DNA of 64,000 bases from Hemerocallis citrina. Its lineage: Eukaryota > Streptophyta > Magnoliopsida > Asparagales > Asphodelaceae. The notes under the pieces are model-generated. The model worked only from the letters and a program-made list of their open reading frames with translations, was not told the DNA's origin and searched no databases. The stretch is taken from NCBI GenBank assembly GCA_017893485.1, contig CM030367.1, positions 83,520,853-83,584,852 of the forward strand. The letters are read 5' to 3'. The position numbers were made by a program, and so were the translations under genes. Shown one piece after another: positions 10,938 to 22,379 of the stretch; positions within the stretch are counted from its first letter, which is position 1, and each line of letters starts with the position of its first letter.

Positions 10938-11529
10938 TGTTACCGCTAAATCTGGTGTGGGGGCAAACAGATAGTATTTGTGGATTCTTAGGGAAACTGA
11001 ATAATCAAACCTTAACCTTCTCCGCCGGAGTTGGACCACTGACTCCCGCTGTTCACCTGCAAAAAGTGCGAGACACTGGGATTGATCCCGGCGACGCACC
11101 CTCCGACGCTCAAGTCAGTAATCAGGAAGATTATGAGAGAGCGTAAATTGTCAAAAGATTGATTACCTCTTAATGGTGGTGGATGGGGGGTATTTATAGC
11201 CGCCTTTGGGATCAGATTAGGAATGTAATCCCTAGAAACAGATTAGGAATGTAATCCCTAATTCCCTGTGAAAGGATAGATATGAATCAGGGCCGTTGAT
11301 TAGGATCAATCAAAAACCCTAATTATATCCTGCTGGACTGGGTTCGCTGCGGGTCGAAACCCGCACCCAGTTGAGATGGGCCCGTTCACGGGCTGTTGGG
11401 TTTCCCCAAGAGAAGACCCAGTACCCGTTTCAGGCCCGCATGTAGGTGAAATTACCATTTTACCCCCAGGCTTTAAGATTCGCGCCCGATTTGGACGGTT
11501 CCGATTTAACCCTATTTTTAGCCATATCA
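10938..11529 (-). repeat. 5' LTR of the Tat element
   Basis: 592 bp. On the minus strand it starts TGATATGGCTAAAAATAGGG and ends GCGGTAACA (TG...CA). The TATA box GGCTATAAATACC lies at about 11190-11203. It is the same family as the solo LTR at 20234-20798, with which it shares the start, TATA region and end. Confidence 0.93.
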
Positions 11530-11534
11530 TTACC

Positions 11535-11720
11535 TGTATGATTATGATGATTTTGATTTCTGTTATTATTATTGTTATTATTATTATTTCGTTATTATTA
11601 TTACTAATTTTATTATTGTCATTGTTATTATTAGTTTTTATTATTGTTATTATTATTCCATTGCTATTGATATTATTATCATTGATATTTGTTGTTGTTA
11701 TTATTTCTGTTAAAGCCATT
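11535..11720. repeat. TTA/TTG-rich simple sequence
   Basis: Degenerate (TTATTA)n with G and C interruptions. It produces Asn/Ile-rich spurious frames on the minus strand. Confidence 0.85.
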
Positions 11721-11914
11721 AGTTTTAATCTGTATTATATCTTTTAATTATTTACATTGAAGCTCAAGCTTTATATCCATTTTGCATTATTGCTTATCTC
11801 TATTTGGAGCCCATACTCTCTTTGATCCTGGTGTCTCATTCTTTTCTTCCTGCTCGGATCGTCGCTTGGTGTCACGTGGCCTACGACGACATGTCTGGAG
11901 CTTGGAACGTCACC

Positions 11915-11986
11915 ATCAGAGTAGCACAGTGGAAGCGTGGTCGGCCCATAACCCACAGGCCCCAGAATTTTATTGTGGCTTCCCAT
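11915..11986 (+). pseudogene. Initiator tRNA-Met-like sequence, degraded 3' half
   Basis: ATCAGAGTAGCACAGTGGAA, then GCGTGGTCGGCCCATAACCC, then ACAGGCCCCAGAAT, follows plant initiator tRNA-Met closely through the acceptor 5' strand, D arm and CAT anticodon loop. Box A (TAGCACAGTGG) is intact. The T arm and 3' acceptor strand are lost: no GGTTCGA-type or GATCGAAA box B, and no CTCTGAT to pair with ATCAGAG. It is a tRNA pseudogene or the head of a SINE-like insertion in the Tekay-like element. Confidence 0.75.
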
Positions 11987-12478
11987 TCCTTACATTGTTT
12001 ACTATCCCCTATCTCTTGCAATTGTTCCCATCTGTTGGCTCATTTCTTGGTTCAACTCCTCCTTGTCCATCATTTGTTCGATTCTAGCTCTACCTATTTC
12101 CTCATTTCTTTGCTTTGTTATCTTGCAAGCCTTGTGTTGTTTTCTTCATTTTTGATACCGATTACTTTCGTCCTGCATTCCATTTTGCCATCATGCCCAC
12201 ATTCATTTTTTTTTTGATTCGATTCTTCCCTGTCTTTTCGCTCTCCGATTCCAGTTCTGTCTACTTCTTTATCATATTTGTTATCTTGTGTTATTTCGTT
12301 CCTTTTGGTACTGTTTATTCTCTTCCATGCCCTCCATTTGACCTCATTGTTATCCACTTCCTTATTTTTCCTGGTATTGTCACTGCTTTGTTCCTTCCCC
12401 TCAGTTTGTTTTGCCCTGTCCTATGTACCGCCTAAGCAAATTTCGAGGATGAAATTTTTGTGTAAGGTGGATAGGATT

Positions 12479-15400
12479 TGTAACTCCTATTTCCCGTATC
12501 CATATTTTTTCTACTGTATTTTTCATTTGCTGGTATTCTTGTATTCAATTTGAGGTCCTATACCTTTGTTCCAATTCGAATAAAAACATTCTTTGGTTTC
12601 AACTCAAATTTTTGTGCCAATATCTAATTCAATTGTATGTTCGTCCTGCTCTTTTGTGTCGTTCTTCATGAGGAGAATGAGCTGTTCTATGTCATTCATC
12701 TCTTTATTCCCCATTTTAATACATTTTGACTAATTCTCTAGTTGGATCCCACTCAAACCGGATACCCTAATACCCAATCACCCAAACCCTATCTATATAA
12801 ACCCTAACCTTGTTTACCCTAAACCTAACCCCTACCCTATTATTGTTAAACCCCTAATCATCCTGCCGCTCTCCTTCTTCCTCATCCCGCTCCTTTCGCA
12901 TCGTTTCCCAACTCTTTCTCCACGCCCAGCACCCACTCCCATTACCTCGCCGCACCCCCCATCGCATCGCCACCCTCTTCTCTTCACCACCACGACCTCC
13001 ACCACTGCCAGCAGCCACCGTCGTCTCCTTCATCGCAACCCAATCTCCGTCGCCATTACCCAAACTCCGAACCCACTCCATCTTCAACCCACTACCCATC
13101 GCCATTGCCATCGCCAATCTCCTCATCCCCAGCACCTCCATTCGCCCTCGCCAGTCACCTCCTTAGTCACCAACACCCGCACCTAATTCCCCATTCTCTT
13201 CCTCCCCTGTTTCGAACCCACGAACAGAGCCGCCACCAACTCGACGCGTGCCACCCCATCGCTGTCGTCGTCGTCTTCGACTGCTCCTCAGTCGAACCCC
13301 GACCACGCGCCGTCGTCGCGCCGGCCTGCGCCACAGTCCCGCTCTCTCTGCCGCTCGCTGCCATCGTGAGGAAGAAGACGGCCATCGAGTGGTCGAAGTG
13401 TTGTCCCCTGTTCGGCCACAGCGGATCCGAATCCGCTGTTTCCTGTTCGGCCAGATCCGGTGCGAAGACACGTTTTGAGTGGCTGGATCCGGTGTCCCGT
13501 GTTTTGGCGTAGCAGATCCGTGTTGCTGTTCGCTGTTCGGGCGAGATCCGGTGTGGGGGATTCACTCTTTACTGTTGATCTTTGCACGTGCTTCACACGT
13601 GCTTTTGGGAGATTTTGCCCGGATTTTTCGATCCCGTTTTTCTCAGTTAGCGGATCTAATCGCCCTCATACAATCAAGGCAAGTATTCATCTTGTACAAA
13701 TTTTTGTTCTACTACAAGCGTTTAATTTGAAAATACCGCAAATAGTTAGTAGTTGTGACTCCTCCTTGACTCGTCGTTGTTGATCAAATCTTAATCCTCA
13801 TCAATTCTATAATCTTAAGAGTCCCAAAAATTTCATTGTTATATTACAACTACTTGGACTCATTTTATTCCCTAGACACATGAACACATGAAATTAAGGA
13901 ACCCTAGCTTTGTAGATGTGAGTTGTATCTTGAATGTGATGAACTTGTACCCATTTGAGTTGAGAAATAAATGTTCCTTGCTGTTTTGATAACCATTACA
14001 CCTGTATTTGTATCACACATTAATCTAGACGCCTAACAACCAATTATCATGCAACCTATACATGTAAGACACTCGCACTCGTTGTTGTCCTGGATCTTAC
14101 TATACTGTTTCGACCCCTTTACATCAGAATCTGAATCTGAGCCCTGAACAGTAAATGTAGATCTAGATGTCTAAATGTCGATAGCCTCCGGAATTTTCGA
14201 ATTTGGAGTTACGGTCTAGGAGTTATCGCAATTTTACTGCAGCTATGTCGGTAGTCGCAGATTCACAAAACTGCTGCACACCTTTAGTTTGCAAATTAAT
14301 TTAACTATGTTAATAGTAAGCGTTGGATTCGAAACTTTATATGCTGTTGCTGGACACCCTATAGGACATCCCCAAATTTTCTTAGAATTAATTAGTAATG
14401 TTTCAACCCTGTTTCACATGTTTAAACTTAGATTCACAAATCCTGGCTGAACATAGAAGCAGTATAGTTTGTTGTTTTGACTTATGTTTCCACAACTTTC
14501 ATGAACCTTAATTATATGCGTTGGAACCGGGCAGGAGTCTAGTTTCTAGATCTCCTGACGGATCCACTTTTTCTATTTCGTAGCAACAGGAATCACAGAT
14601 TTGGTACTGCAACGTCGTGCTGTCCAGATTTGAGATTTTCGTTGTTCGTGATATTTTTATTTATGTTGACCCTCGAATATGCCACATGAATATCTCAGAC
14701 TTGTCCCATGTCCATGACCATGATTTTTTGACTTGTTTCACACACTTTCATGCTTGCTTGATAAGAATTAATAAAAGTAACAAGCCGGGGTTTAAGGGAA
14801 AGACCATAATAGTGGACAATATAGGTAAGTGTACTCAGAAGGGGGCCCGTGTTTCCCAGTACTCGATTCATGAACCTGTTGCACTTGGATGTATTCATGG
14901 AGCCAGTTACTTGGCTCATGAACCTGTTGTATTCATGGACCCACTGTGAGGTCCTTGAACCTGTTAGTATTCACGAACTCGCTTCATGAACCTGTAATTT
15001 AAATTCGTATTCATGAACCGTGCCTGCTTGATACTTGATACTTGATACCTGAGTACGCTGCCCTATAGACTCCATTACTAGGTCTAAACGTGAATGATTT
15101 GCCTATAGCAACTATGTAGTAAAAGTATGGATGCATGAAGTGCTACCTAGATAGTAATAACTACAAGACTTGATACATGAAACTTGATACATGAAACTTG
15201 ATACATGAATCTTGTATTGGATACATGTTACTTGATACTTGACAACTTGTTACTTGAGACTCGGCATTTGAATATAATATTTGACACTAGACTTGAGACT
15301 TGATACTTAACACTAGACTTGACACTTGTTACTTAACACTAGACTTGATGCCTGTCACTTGAGGTTAGATACCCTACGTGTTCACTTGTCACTTACTCCA

Positions 15401-15982
15401 CTATTAGTATTGGTTATCCAGCCTGTTTACTTGAGTTGTCCTTCTTACTAGTTAGTTCTTGGATTTCCACTACTTGTTGTATCCCTGTTAAATTCTTGAT
15501 TCCAAATTCTTGTTCCACATTACTTGTACTCGTTTTTACTATTTGTGGCCCTAACTTGCATTAAGGGCATTTTCTCTTGTTTTCTCTATGTTTCTCCTTT
15601 TTATAATTATTAAACAGACTTTGGAGGCGAGCTGCCTGCCGGGATTGGTGAGCAGAGGTTTTAGACTTCAAATGGAGAAGGACTTGCTTAAAATATTTGT
15701 TTTTCTTGTGTTATTCATTTTCTTGTTACTTAAAACTTGTAACGGGCTCATATTCCCTAGTTTTACCTTTTGTTCCAGACACTGAAAACTATTTGGATAT
15801 TATTAATGTTTCAATTATTTTCTGTTGCTTAATAAATTATTCATGCATGCTTGGTTATGGATACTTGTTATATTCTTGTTGTGATGCTGAGTCGATCCTA
15901 CAGCTTATGAATGATTTTAAAATCATTCGCTGGGCTTCGTCACGCGCTCGTATTCCATGTTTTTGGGAAGCAGGGCGTGACA
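12479..15982 (+). repeat. Long 3' LTR (about 3.5 kb) of the Tekay-like element
   Basis: Starts TGTAACTCCTATTTCCC right after the purine tract and ends GGGCGTGACA (TG...CA). TATA box CTATCTATATAAACCC at about 12788-12803, followed by a C-rich leader (12850-13350). LTRs of 2-4.5 kb are usual in this lineage. Flank after the end is AGGGT; the partner duplication is out of view. Reading frames inside it are not genes. Confidence 0.8.
14865..15360 (+). repeat. Minisatellite-like blocks inside the long LTR
   Basis: Repeated TCATGAACCTGTT phrases at about 14865-15000 are followed by repeated ACTTGATACATGA / ACTTGATACTTGA units at about 15030-15060 and 15165-15355. Unit lengths vary from 9 to about 15 bp. 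Confidence 0.75.
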
Positions 15983-16831
15983 AGGGTTTGGATTAGGTGT
16001 GAGAAAGAAGATGATGGTGGAGGATCAGGGTGTAGGCGAGGCCAAAGGAGGTGCAATCGGAGGGTTCGACGAAGATGATGGGTTTCGATGGCGATGGCAG
16101 GACGAGGGAGATGGGCAACAATGGCACTCGGGTTGGCTGCGGGATGAAGGCGACTAGATGGCGGAGAAGGATGGAGATGGGAGGTTGTAGACGAGGATGG
16201 TCGGATAAAGGCGATGAGGGTGGCTCGATGGGGCGAGGTTGCGGAGGTTGATGGAGGTAGAGAAGATGAGTAGTGGGGGTAGGCGGAATGAACAGTAGGC
16301 GGCTAAGGTTTCTTAGGGTTAGGGTTAGCACAGTAATTAGGTTTATATATAAGTTTTAGGATAAGGGTAATGGTTTACGGGTACGGGTTGGATCCACTAA
16401 GAGGGGGTTATAGGGTTTTTGGGTTTTAGATCAAATAAAGGACAGGATGACCAAATAAAATAGGATTTATAACAAAATTTAATTTGTATTGCAATTTAGA
16501 ATTTATTTGAAATGACTACAAATGCAATTATCAAATAGAAATAGGTTTTTAATAAGCAATCAAAAGTAATAATAATAAATGTCAAAATGAAATTCGAGTT
16601 TAACAGATTTATTAAAATAATCCAAAAAGTAATAATATATAATATAAATAGTCGATCACTTAGAAATAGAAAAATAAAATAAGAATATAATATTATTCAA
16701 AGTATATAATTTTCAGTTCGAAAAGATTTTAATAGAAAATCCAAATCGAATTTAAAACAAAAATGAATTTATAAATAATCAAAGTACATAAAATATTCAG
16801 AAAATATGTATTTCCGGGAACGAGGGTTACA
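15983..16831 (-). repeat. LTR fragment (minus strand), interrupted at its left by the long LTR
   Basis: On the minus strand it starts TGTAACCCTCGTTCCCGG at 16831. It has a TATA box (ACTTATATATAAACC, about 16338-16353) and then a C/T-rich leader very like that of the 12479-15982 LTR. It stops at the end of that LTR (15982/15983). The remainder should lie left of the window. It interrupts the LTR at 16832-19896. Confidence 0.7.
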
Positions 16832-19800
16832 TCTACTTTAGAAAATACAAACTTGAATGCGAAACAAAATGTGAGAAGTGACTATCCTAAACATGTCAGT
16901 GTATGATATGACTTAATGCCTAATGCAGACATTACACTACGATGATACTAATGCATACTTGTTCGGATTCTATGCATCCCATACTACATAGGTCCGAGGG
17001 TAAGACCTTATCGTACTCTTCATTATAGGGTTCAATCCCTCGCTATGAAATCCTACTACGGTGATTAATGTAAGGTTTAGATATCCTGTGAGTATCTAGT
17101 ACCGCCCCGATAATTCTTGAGAATCGCTATCCCACCGCGAGTCGTAACCCCGATAATTCTAAAGGCGAAACCCACACCGCGAGCCATGACCCTGATAATT
17201 CTGAGTCTTTCTCCCACCACGAGTGATTTTCGGACGTCATGCCTCACACCCCGATAATTCTATAGACGAAACCCACACCGCTAGTCATAAGTACCTCATC
17301 ACACAAATACCCCATGAGCGTCGCCTCGATTCCGATAATTCTGAAGAAATATCTCCCACCGCGAATGATTTGGAAATCATGCCTCACACCCCGATAATTC
17401 TGAAGATAATCTCCCACAGCGAATCTTGATCCCGATAATTCTGAAGAAATATCTCCCACCGCGAGTGATTTTGGACGTTATGCTTCACACCCCGATAATT
17501 TTGAAGATAATCTCCTACCGCGAATCAGATAAGGCCCTTATACTCAAGTTTGCTCATACTTCATCACATCTCCCCCTAGTGCATGTCCTTAGGTTTAATT
17601 ACAATCATCACAACCTAGAGCTAGCTTACCCTACCAGACTTAAAGTCAACACACGGAGAAATATTAGCCCACATTGGATACTTCTCAAATTCATTTATCA
17701 TACTTGCCGGTTTCTACGGGTCTCGCTCAGCCTTTAGATTCCAACAACCATCTAAATATAGAGATCATATAGGTTACATCTAACCTCATCATAACCATCG
17801 CATTCATTATTCATCATTTCTTCTTAATCCATTCTCTTTATGTTTATCATTTCAATGTAACTAAACACTTATTATAGCAGCATTCAATAACACTTGATGA
17901 GTTAAAACCCTTATAAACACCACATGTTTAATATTCCAACTTCATCCTTTAATTACCTCTTAATTCCTCATAAGGTACATCTTACTAACATTCCAATTTT
18001 AAATCAAATTTTATATGTTGTAAAAGTTTTAGGACAACTTGATAAAAGACATCAACCCAATAGTATTGAAAAAATCATATAAATTCCAATACTACTCCAA
18101 AAATAGATTTATTAGTTTCATAGGAATCATAAATGAGTTAACTAAAACTTTGTAGTTAAGATCATCGAAAATCATTCTCAATTACTTCGTCTAAATTCAT
18201 TTGCAAAATAGTAGGTTCAAAATCCGAAAACTACAGCTCAATCTGCTTGTAAAAATCATAGAAAATTCTATACTTCATGAAACTTTTGTTCTTTAGATCA
18301 AATTAAAGATATACAAGTCTACTATAACTTTGTAGTTATAAGTTTTTCCAAAATATTGTGTCTATAAATCTGAATTGTTCGAAATCTACAGTAGGGTCGA
18401 AATGTTATACTGCAGTTAAAATACTGCCACTGTTCAAATTTGCAAAATTCATTATAAATTCATTTTTTTCATGAAAAATTGATTTCTTAGACTCTAAAGA
18501 AAGTTTAACGAGTCTTCTTCAAGTTCTTAGTTTTGACTTTTCTCAAAATACTTCATCTAATATGTTGAAATGATCAAAATCCAAAATGTGTACAAATTTT
18601 CAGCAACTAGCCAATTGCCAACCAGTCCTAAATTTGGATTTTATTAAAATAGTAAACGACATCCAAATATTATGAAATTTTAAGAAGATGTTCTTGACAT
18701 ATACGAGATGGTCCTATAAACTTTTTAGCTCTAGATTCCATCTAGTTTAATAGTTATGACTTTTTGAAGTCCAACTAGAACTCAAAATAGAACCTTATGA
18801 AAATGCCCCCAAATCAAACATATCATAATTTCACACATTCAATCAGCAACAAATAATAAAAACATGAATGTTCAATCTATATAAGCTATCATACATCTAA
18901 CAATTCACACATATCTAGCATTCTACTAATAAAACTATATTAGAAAGTTGGAGAAACACCAACCTAATTGAAGAATTCCTAGTAGTAGAATACCTAGGAA
19001 GTAATGCTACAAAGCTCCAAGCTCCCTAAAAAATGGTCGACCTCTTCCTAGCACAACCCGCAAGTTCTTTTCCCTCTTTCTCTCTTTTGTTTTTGTTTTG
19101 AGTTGTATTGTTCATGACAAAAGTATGGATTGTGTGGTCAAAATAGCTCCCAACTCCCAAAATAACTCCTCATTTCCCACTAACTCACACCACTCTCCCT
19201 CATTCTCAACCATGGTAAGAAACACGTGCACGTGTAGTCAACGTGTGTGCACACTTTTCATACAAAATTTATTATTAATTTATATTATGTTAGATGTGTG
19301 TGTTACACATGGCAAGTGTACCAAACTAACTATATTTTAAATGTACACTTTAGTGCACATAAAATTAATCATGAGCTTTAAATTAATTTTAGTGGGCTAC
19401 AAAATGGACTTAGGCCTACTGAACTTTAATTAAAAATAAATCACACAATTGTGACTAGAAAAATGAGAAGAAAAATATTCATAACTTAAGAAAGTTTTAG
19501 AAACCACCATGTGCACTGCAAACACGTGCGTTGCACGTATCAAAACAAAATAAATTTGAGAGAACGAAAAATAGTCAAAATATAAAATACATAGAACATG
19601 TATATTAATAATGTTACAGATATTTCACGTAACGGCAAAACATATGTAATCGACACGTGTATTGAAAACACGTGCAATACACGTAAAACACAAAGATTAA
19701 AACTAATATTTGAGTTGGCTCAAAATAGGATAAAAATGAATTTTGAGAGAACGGAAAAAATATAAATAATCGGAATATAAAATACGTTTGACATTTATAT

Positions 19801-19896
19801 AAAAATACGTTACGAATATTACTCGTAACAGTACAAAATACATGTGCTTAACACCCCTGGCAAAATTGTCATAAATCAATTTTGTAGGGTGTTACA
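16832..19896 (-). repeat. Minus-strand 3' LTR (about 3.1 kb visible) of a Tekay-like element
   Basis: Starts TGTAACACCCTACAAAATTG on the minus strand at 19896. It aligns by eye over most of its length with the plus-strand solo LTR at 52916-56695 (shared start, CACGTG-rich U3, and the block around GACCTATGTAGTATGGGATG). The last part, about 350 bp by comparison, is cut off by the LTR at 16831. The upstream purine tract shows it is a 3' LTR, with the element's internal region to the right. Confidence 0.8.
17100..17525. repeat. Minisatellite of CCCCGATAATTCT units in the LTR
   Basis: Eight units begin with CCCCGATAATTCT or a close variant at about 17104, 17148, 17191, 17250, 17329, 17390, 17430 and 17490. 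Each is followed by a variable spacer that usually contains CTCCCACCGCGA. Spacing alternates between about 40 and 60-80 bp, giving a higher-order pattern. Confidence 0.85.
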
Positions 19897-20228
19897 TTGC
19901 CCCCCCCCCCTCCCTCCCACTGGAGATGAGATGACAGGTAACCTTTGGAAGCTGTCGTGACGCTTTAGTGTAGTTGTAGATTGTACGGAATTGAAAACAT
20001 ATCAAACAAAGACAATCAATCAGTAATTGCCCTTCTTCGGACTGAGAAAAGAAGCAAACTCCGCAAGCATCTGGCTAGAAAGTCGTGGCGCGTGAGGTCA
20101 TAACTTTTTTTCAGCTAGGTTGACAAGCTGACATGTACTCCTATAGTCACGGGTCAGAACTGGAAAGTTATTGACCCACCGAAGTTTTCCGCTGGGTCAA
20201 TAACTTTTTTTTGGTAGTACCTTTTATG
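19897..20228 (-). other. Polypurine tract and 3' internal sequence of a Tekay-like element
   Basis: On the minus strand the bases just before the LTR are CCAGTGGGAGGG then a G run (19897-19925), a textbook polypurine tract. The rest to 20228 has no coding sequence; it contains the inverted pair AAAGTTATTGACCCA / TGGGTCAATAACTTT near 20165-20210. Confidence 0.7.
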
Positions 20229-20803
20229 ATGTCTGATATGGCTAAAAATAGGGTTAAATCGGAACCGTTCAAATCAGGCACGAATCTTAAAACTCAGGGG
20301 TAAAATGGTAATTTCACCCATAAACGGGTCTGAAATGGGAACTGGGCTTTTCTTCAAAGCCCAATAACCCATAAATGGATCTGTCTTAATGGGTACGGCT
20401 CCCAACCCATAAGAAACCCATTCCAACTGGATAGGAGAGAATTCAGATTTATCTCAATCAACAGTCTTAACCACTTCTATCCATCTACATCAGAAAGTAA
20501 GGATTTAGCTATATCCCGAAACTGATTCCTAAAGGCGGCTATAAATACCCCCCATCTCTCACTGTTACCAGGTAATCAATCTTTTGCCAATTAAAGCTCT
20601 TTCTTAATCATTCAGATTACTGACAAGAGCGTCGGAGGGTGCGTCACCGGGATCAACCTCGGTGTCTCGCACTTTTTACAGGTCAACGGCGAGAGGATCT
20701 CGGTCAAACTCCGGTGAAGTCGTTCAGGTTTGACTATTCAACTTCCCTCGAATTCACAAATCTATCTGTTTGCCCCCACACCAATTTCAGCGGCAACAAT
20801 GTC
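20229..20803 (+). mobile_element. Solo LTR of the Tat family with target-site duplication
   Basis: LTR at 20234-20798 (565 bp) begins TGATATGGCTAAAAATAGGG and ends CAGCGGCAACA. The 5-bp target duplication ATGTC is perfect (20229-20233 and 20799-20803). TATA GGCTATAAATACC at about 20535. It is the same family as the LTR at 10938-11529, in the opposite orientation. No internal sequence remains, so it formed by LTR-LTR recombination. Confidence 0.95.
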
Positions 20804-21261
20804 GATGTTCGAAAGTCATTGATTCCTTACCACTAATCACTCCGTAAAGAATGACTCACATAATTACCATGCAGAACATGAGTCATGGTACCTACCTTTT
20901 TAGGTAAACCCCTGGGAACCTCTCTCTTATGTTAGTTTTGGTAATGAAATTCACCTTATTAGAGAATAGTCAATCTCATCGAAAAAAATTGTTATATAAA
21001 ATGATGCAAACACTACTATGACTCTGTCATATGTACAGAGCAAAAAGGATCTAGAATCAGCTTACCCTGTAAAAATGGAACGTTGGATTATTCCCCAATG
21101 ACAAGTTGTCTTTTTTTCCGAAAGACAGAGTGCACACAGCATGAGACTCCATAACTGAAAAACTGATTTATTAACTAATAAGTTAGGTATCAAATTGAAT
21201 CTGATTGAATTGAATTACTCATCTAAGAAATCCATTCCAATGTCAAACCCATTATTGCATT
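20804..21261. other. Unassigned sequence
   Basis: No gene I can name. On the minus strand a short open stretch (about 21072-21168, MESHAVCTLSFGKKDN) is flanked by CAG and GGTAAG and could be an exon, but support is weak. It may belong to the interrupted Tekay-like element or to the RT-like frame next to it. Confidence 0.3.
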
Positions 21262-21622
21262 CTACTGATACCTGCGATAAAATAACAGTGAGGGTATAAT
21301 ATCATTAATTCCACTATCCAATATATCTAGATATAAATCTAACAATGCAATGACTAACTTACCAACGGGGGGGGATTCCTTTTTTCCCAGACAAATCCAT
21401 TCCGTCATACATTATTAAGGGAATATTTAGTAGTTCAGAAAAAAGAGAAAGAACATATTCGTCTGCAATGAATTTTCTTAAAAGATCAATAAGTAGTTTC
21501 CGGTCAACTGTACCAAAACAATGCGCAAAATTGATATGATACAGGATATCGCAACTTGGAGTGCATCTAACTTCGCTAATAAAATGAGATTTTCCTTGAT
21601 CTAGTTTTTGGTTGTGGTTGTA
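21262..21622 (-). pseudogene. Reverse-transcriptase-like fragment, family uncertain
   Basis: Read on the minus strand from 21622, the frame contains HCFGTVDRKLLIDLLRKFI, then LSLFSELLNIPL, then SGKKGIPP. A run of eight C (plus-strand G, 21367-21374) shifts the frame. The next frame continues with VGKLVIALLDLYLDILD and IIPSLLFYRRY before a TAG at 21262-21264. The order (Asp motif, helix-rich segment, GxPxG, LxxLYLDxLD, FYRRY just before where a YADD box would be) fits the RT palm of group II intron or other non-LTR-type RTs better than the gypsy or L1 RTs in this window. A pyrimidine tract plus TAG precedes the frame, like a splice acceptor. About 120 residues; no YADD seen. Could also be a decayed organelle-derived or nuclear maturase copy. 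Confidence 0.45.
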
Positions 21623-22379
21623 CTAAAAAAACTAGAATGTGTACGCCTGAGACTTAATAAACCTAACGTAATAAACCTAAATAGATTAATTTATCTACAT
21701 CTGATGATGACTCAGCTAGTAAATCAACATCTGGGTGTTGAATATTAAATAAAAACCTATAATCATCTGGTTCAAAGTCAAAGCAAGAAGAAGCATCTGA
21801 CTTACTTACAGTTGTTAGTAACAAATGAGAGAAGTGGAATGTGTTAGAACAGATCAAATCTGTTACTTTGATAACATCAACCGTTGGGATGTTTTTTTTT
21901 CTGTTGAAAGAGAACAGTGATCAATGTATAGTATAATATATCATTCACTAGTTTGTCGACTACACATACAAAAGAAGATGGAAAGGAAAGGGTTAAATAG
22001 TGTTGTAACATTATTGTTTGCTTAACGACGATGATTTTGAATTCTTTCTATTTCCTGACTTACCGATGTAAGGTCGGTATCACTACACATAGCGATGAGT
22101 ATAACTGTTGAATATAATTCTAACAACACATTATGCTACATAATAAATAAAGTAATTCTAGACCTTTATTAAATATCATTTTTTTTGTCGCATATAAATG
22201 ATTGAAACTCTTTGAATTTTTAAAAATTTTTGTATAACCATATTTTTAAAGATGTAAATCACATCTAACTATGTAGATTTGCAGTTTGGAAAATCGATAT
22301 ATGAAGTTTGATCTGTCTTCCTATCTAAGTTAGCTAGTGTGACACCCTAGGACCCTTATTCTCATTTATTATTAACCAT
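21623..22379. other. AT-rich sequence, possible upstream coding remnant
   Basis: A minus-strand frame of about 75 codons (21663-21890) with an acidic stretch (ASSCFDFEPDDYRFLF, LLAESSSDVDKLIYL) lies just upstream of the RT-like fragment, after TTTCAACAG. It may be an exon of the same decayed gene; I do not recognise it. From 21900 to 22379 I see only AT-rich sequence. Confidence 0.3.

Larger units (their letters stand above)
1..11529 (-). mobile_element. Tat-lineage Ty3/gypsy LTR retrotransposon, 3' end outside window
   Basis: On the minus strand, reading from 11529 leftward, there is a 592-bp 5' LTR, a primer-binding site, gag, an aspartic protease, reverse transcriptase, RNase H, a second RNase H and integrase. 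After pol come a tandem-repeat block and an antisense gene. The second RNase H, the antisense gene and the repeated 3' region are known traits of the Tat (Ogre/Retand/TatII-III) group. No LTR copy is found at the left, so the 3' LTR lies before base 1. The element cannot encode a complete polyprotein. It is inserted in the 3' internal part of a plus-strand Tekay-like element; the flank right of the LTR starts TTACC, but the matching target duplication is out of view. Confidence 0.93.
11530..15982 (+). mobile_element. 3' part of a Tekay/Del-like Ty3/gypsy element
   Basis: The left part of this element would lie beyond the inserted Tat element, outside the window. Visible are about 950 bp of 3' internal sequence, the conserved AATTTCGAGGATGAAATTTT motif that precedes the polypurine tract in Tekay/Del chromoviruses (12439-12458), a short purine-rich GGTGGATAGGATT, and a very long 3' LTR. 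No pol domain remains in view. Confidence 0.78.

Noticed and set aside
11306..11719. Asn/Ile-rich 137-residue frame
   Set aside because: Translation of degenerate TTA/TTG repeats; crosses the Tat LTR border.
11782..12553. Hydrophobic plus-strand frames that look like membrane proteins
   Set aside because: T-rich non-coding 3' region of the Tekay-like element; several overlapping frames, none conserved in pattern.
13105..13783. Overlapping frames on both strands
   Set aside because: GC/CT-rich leader of the LTR just after its TATA box; no domain.
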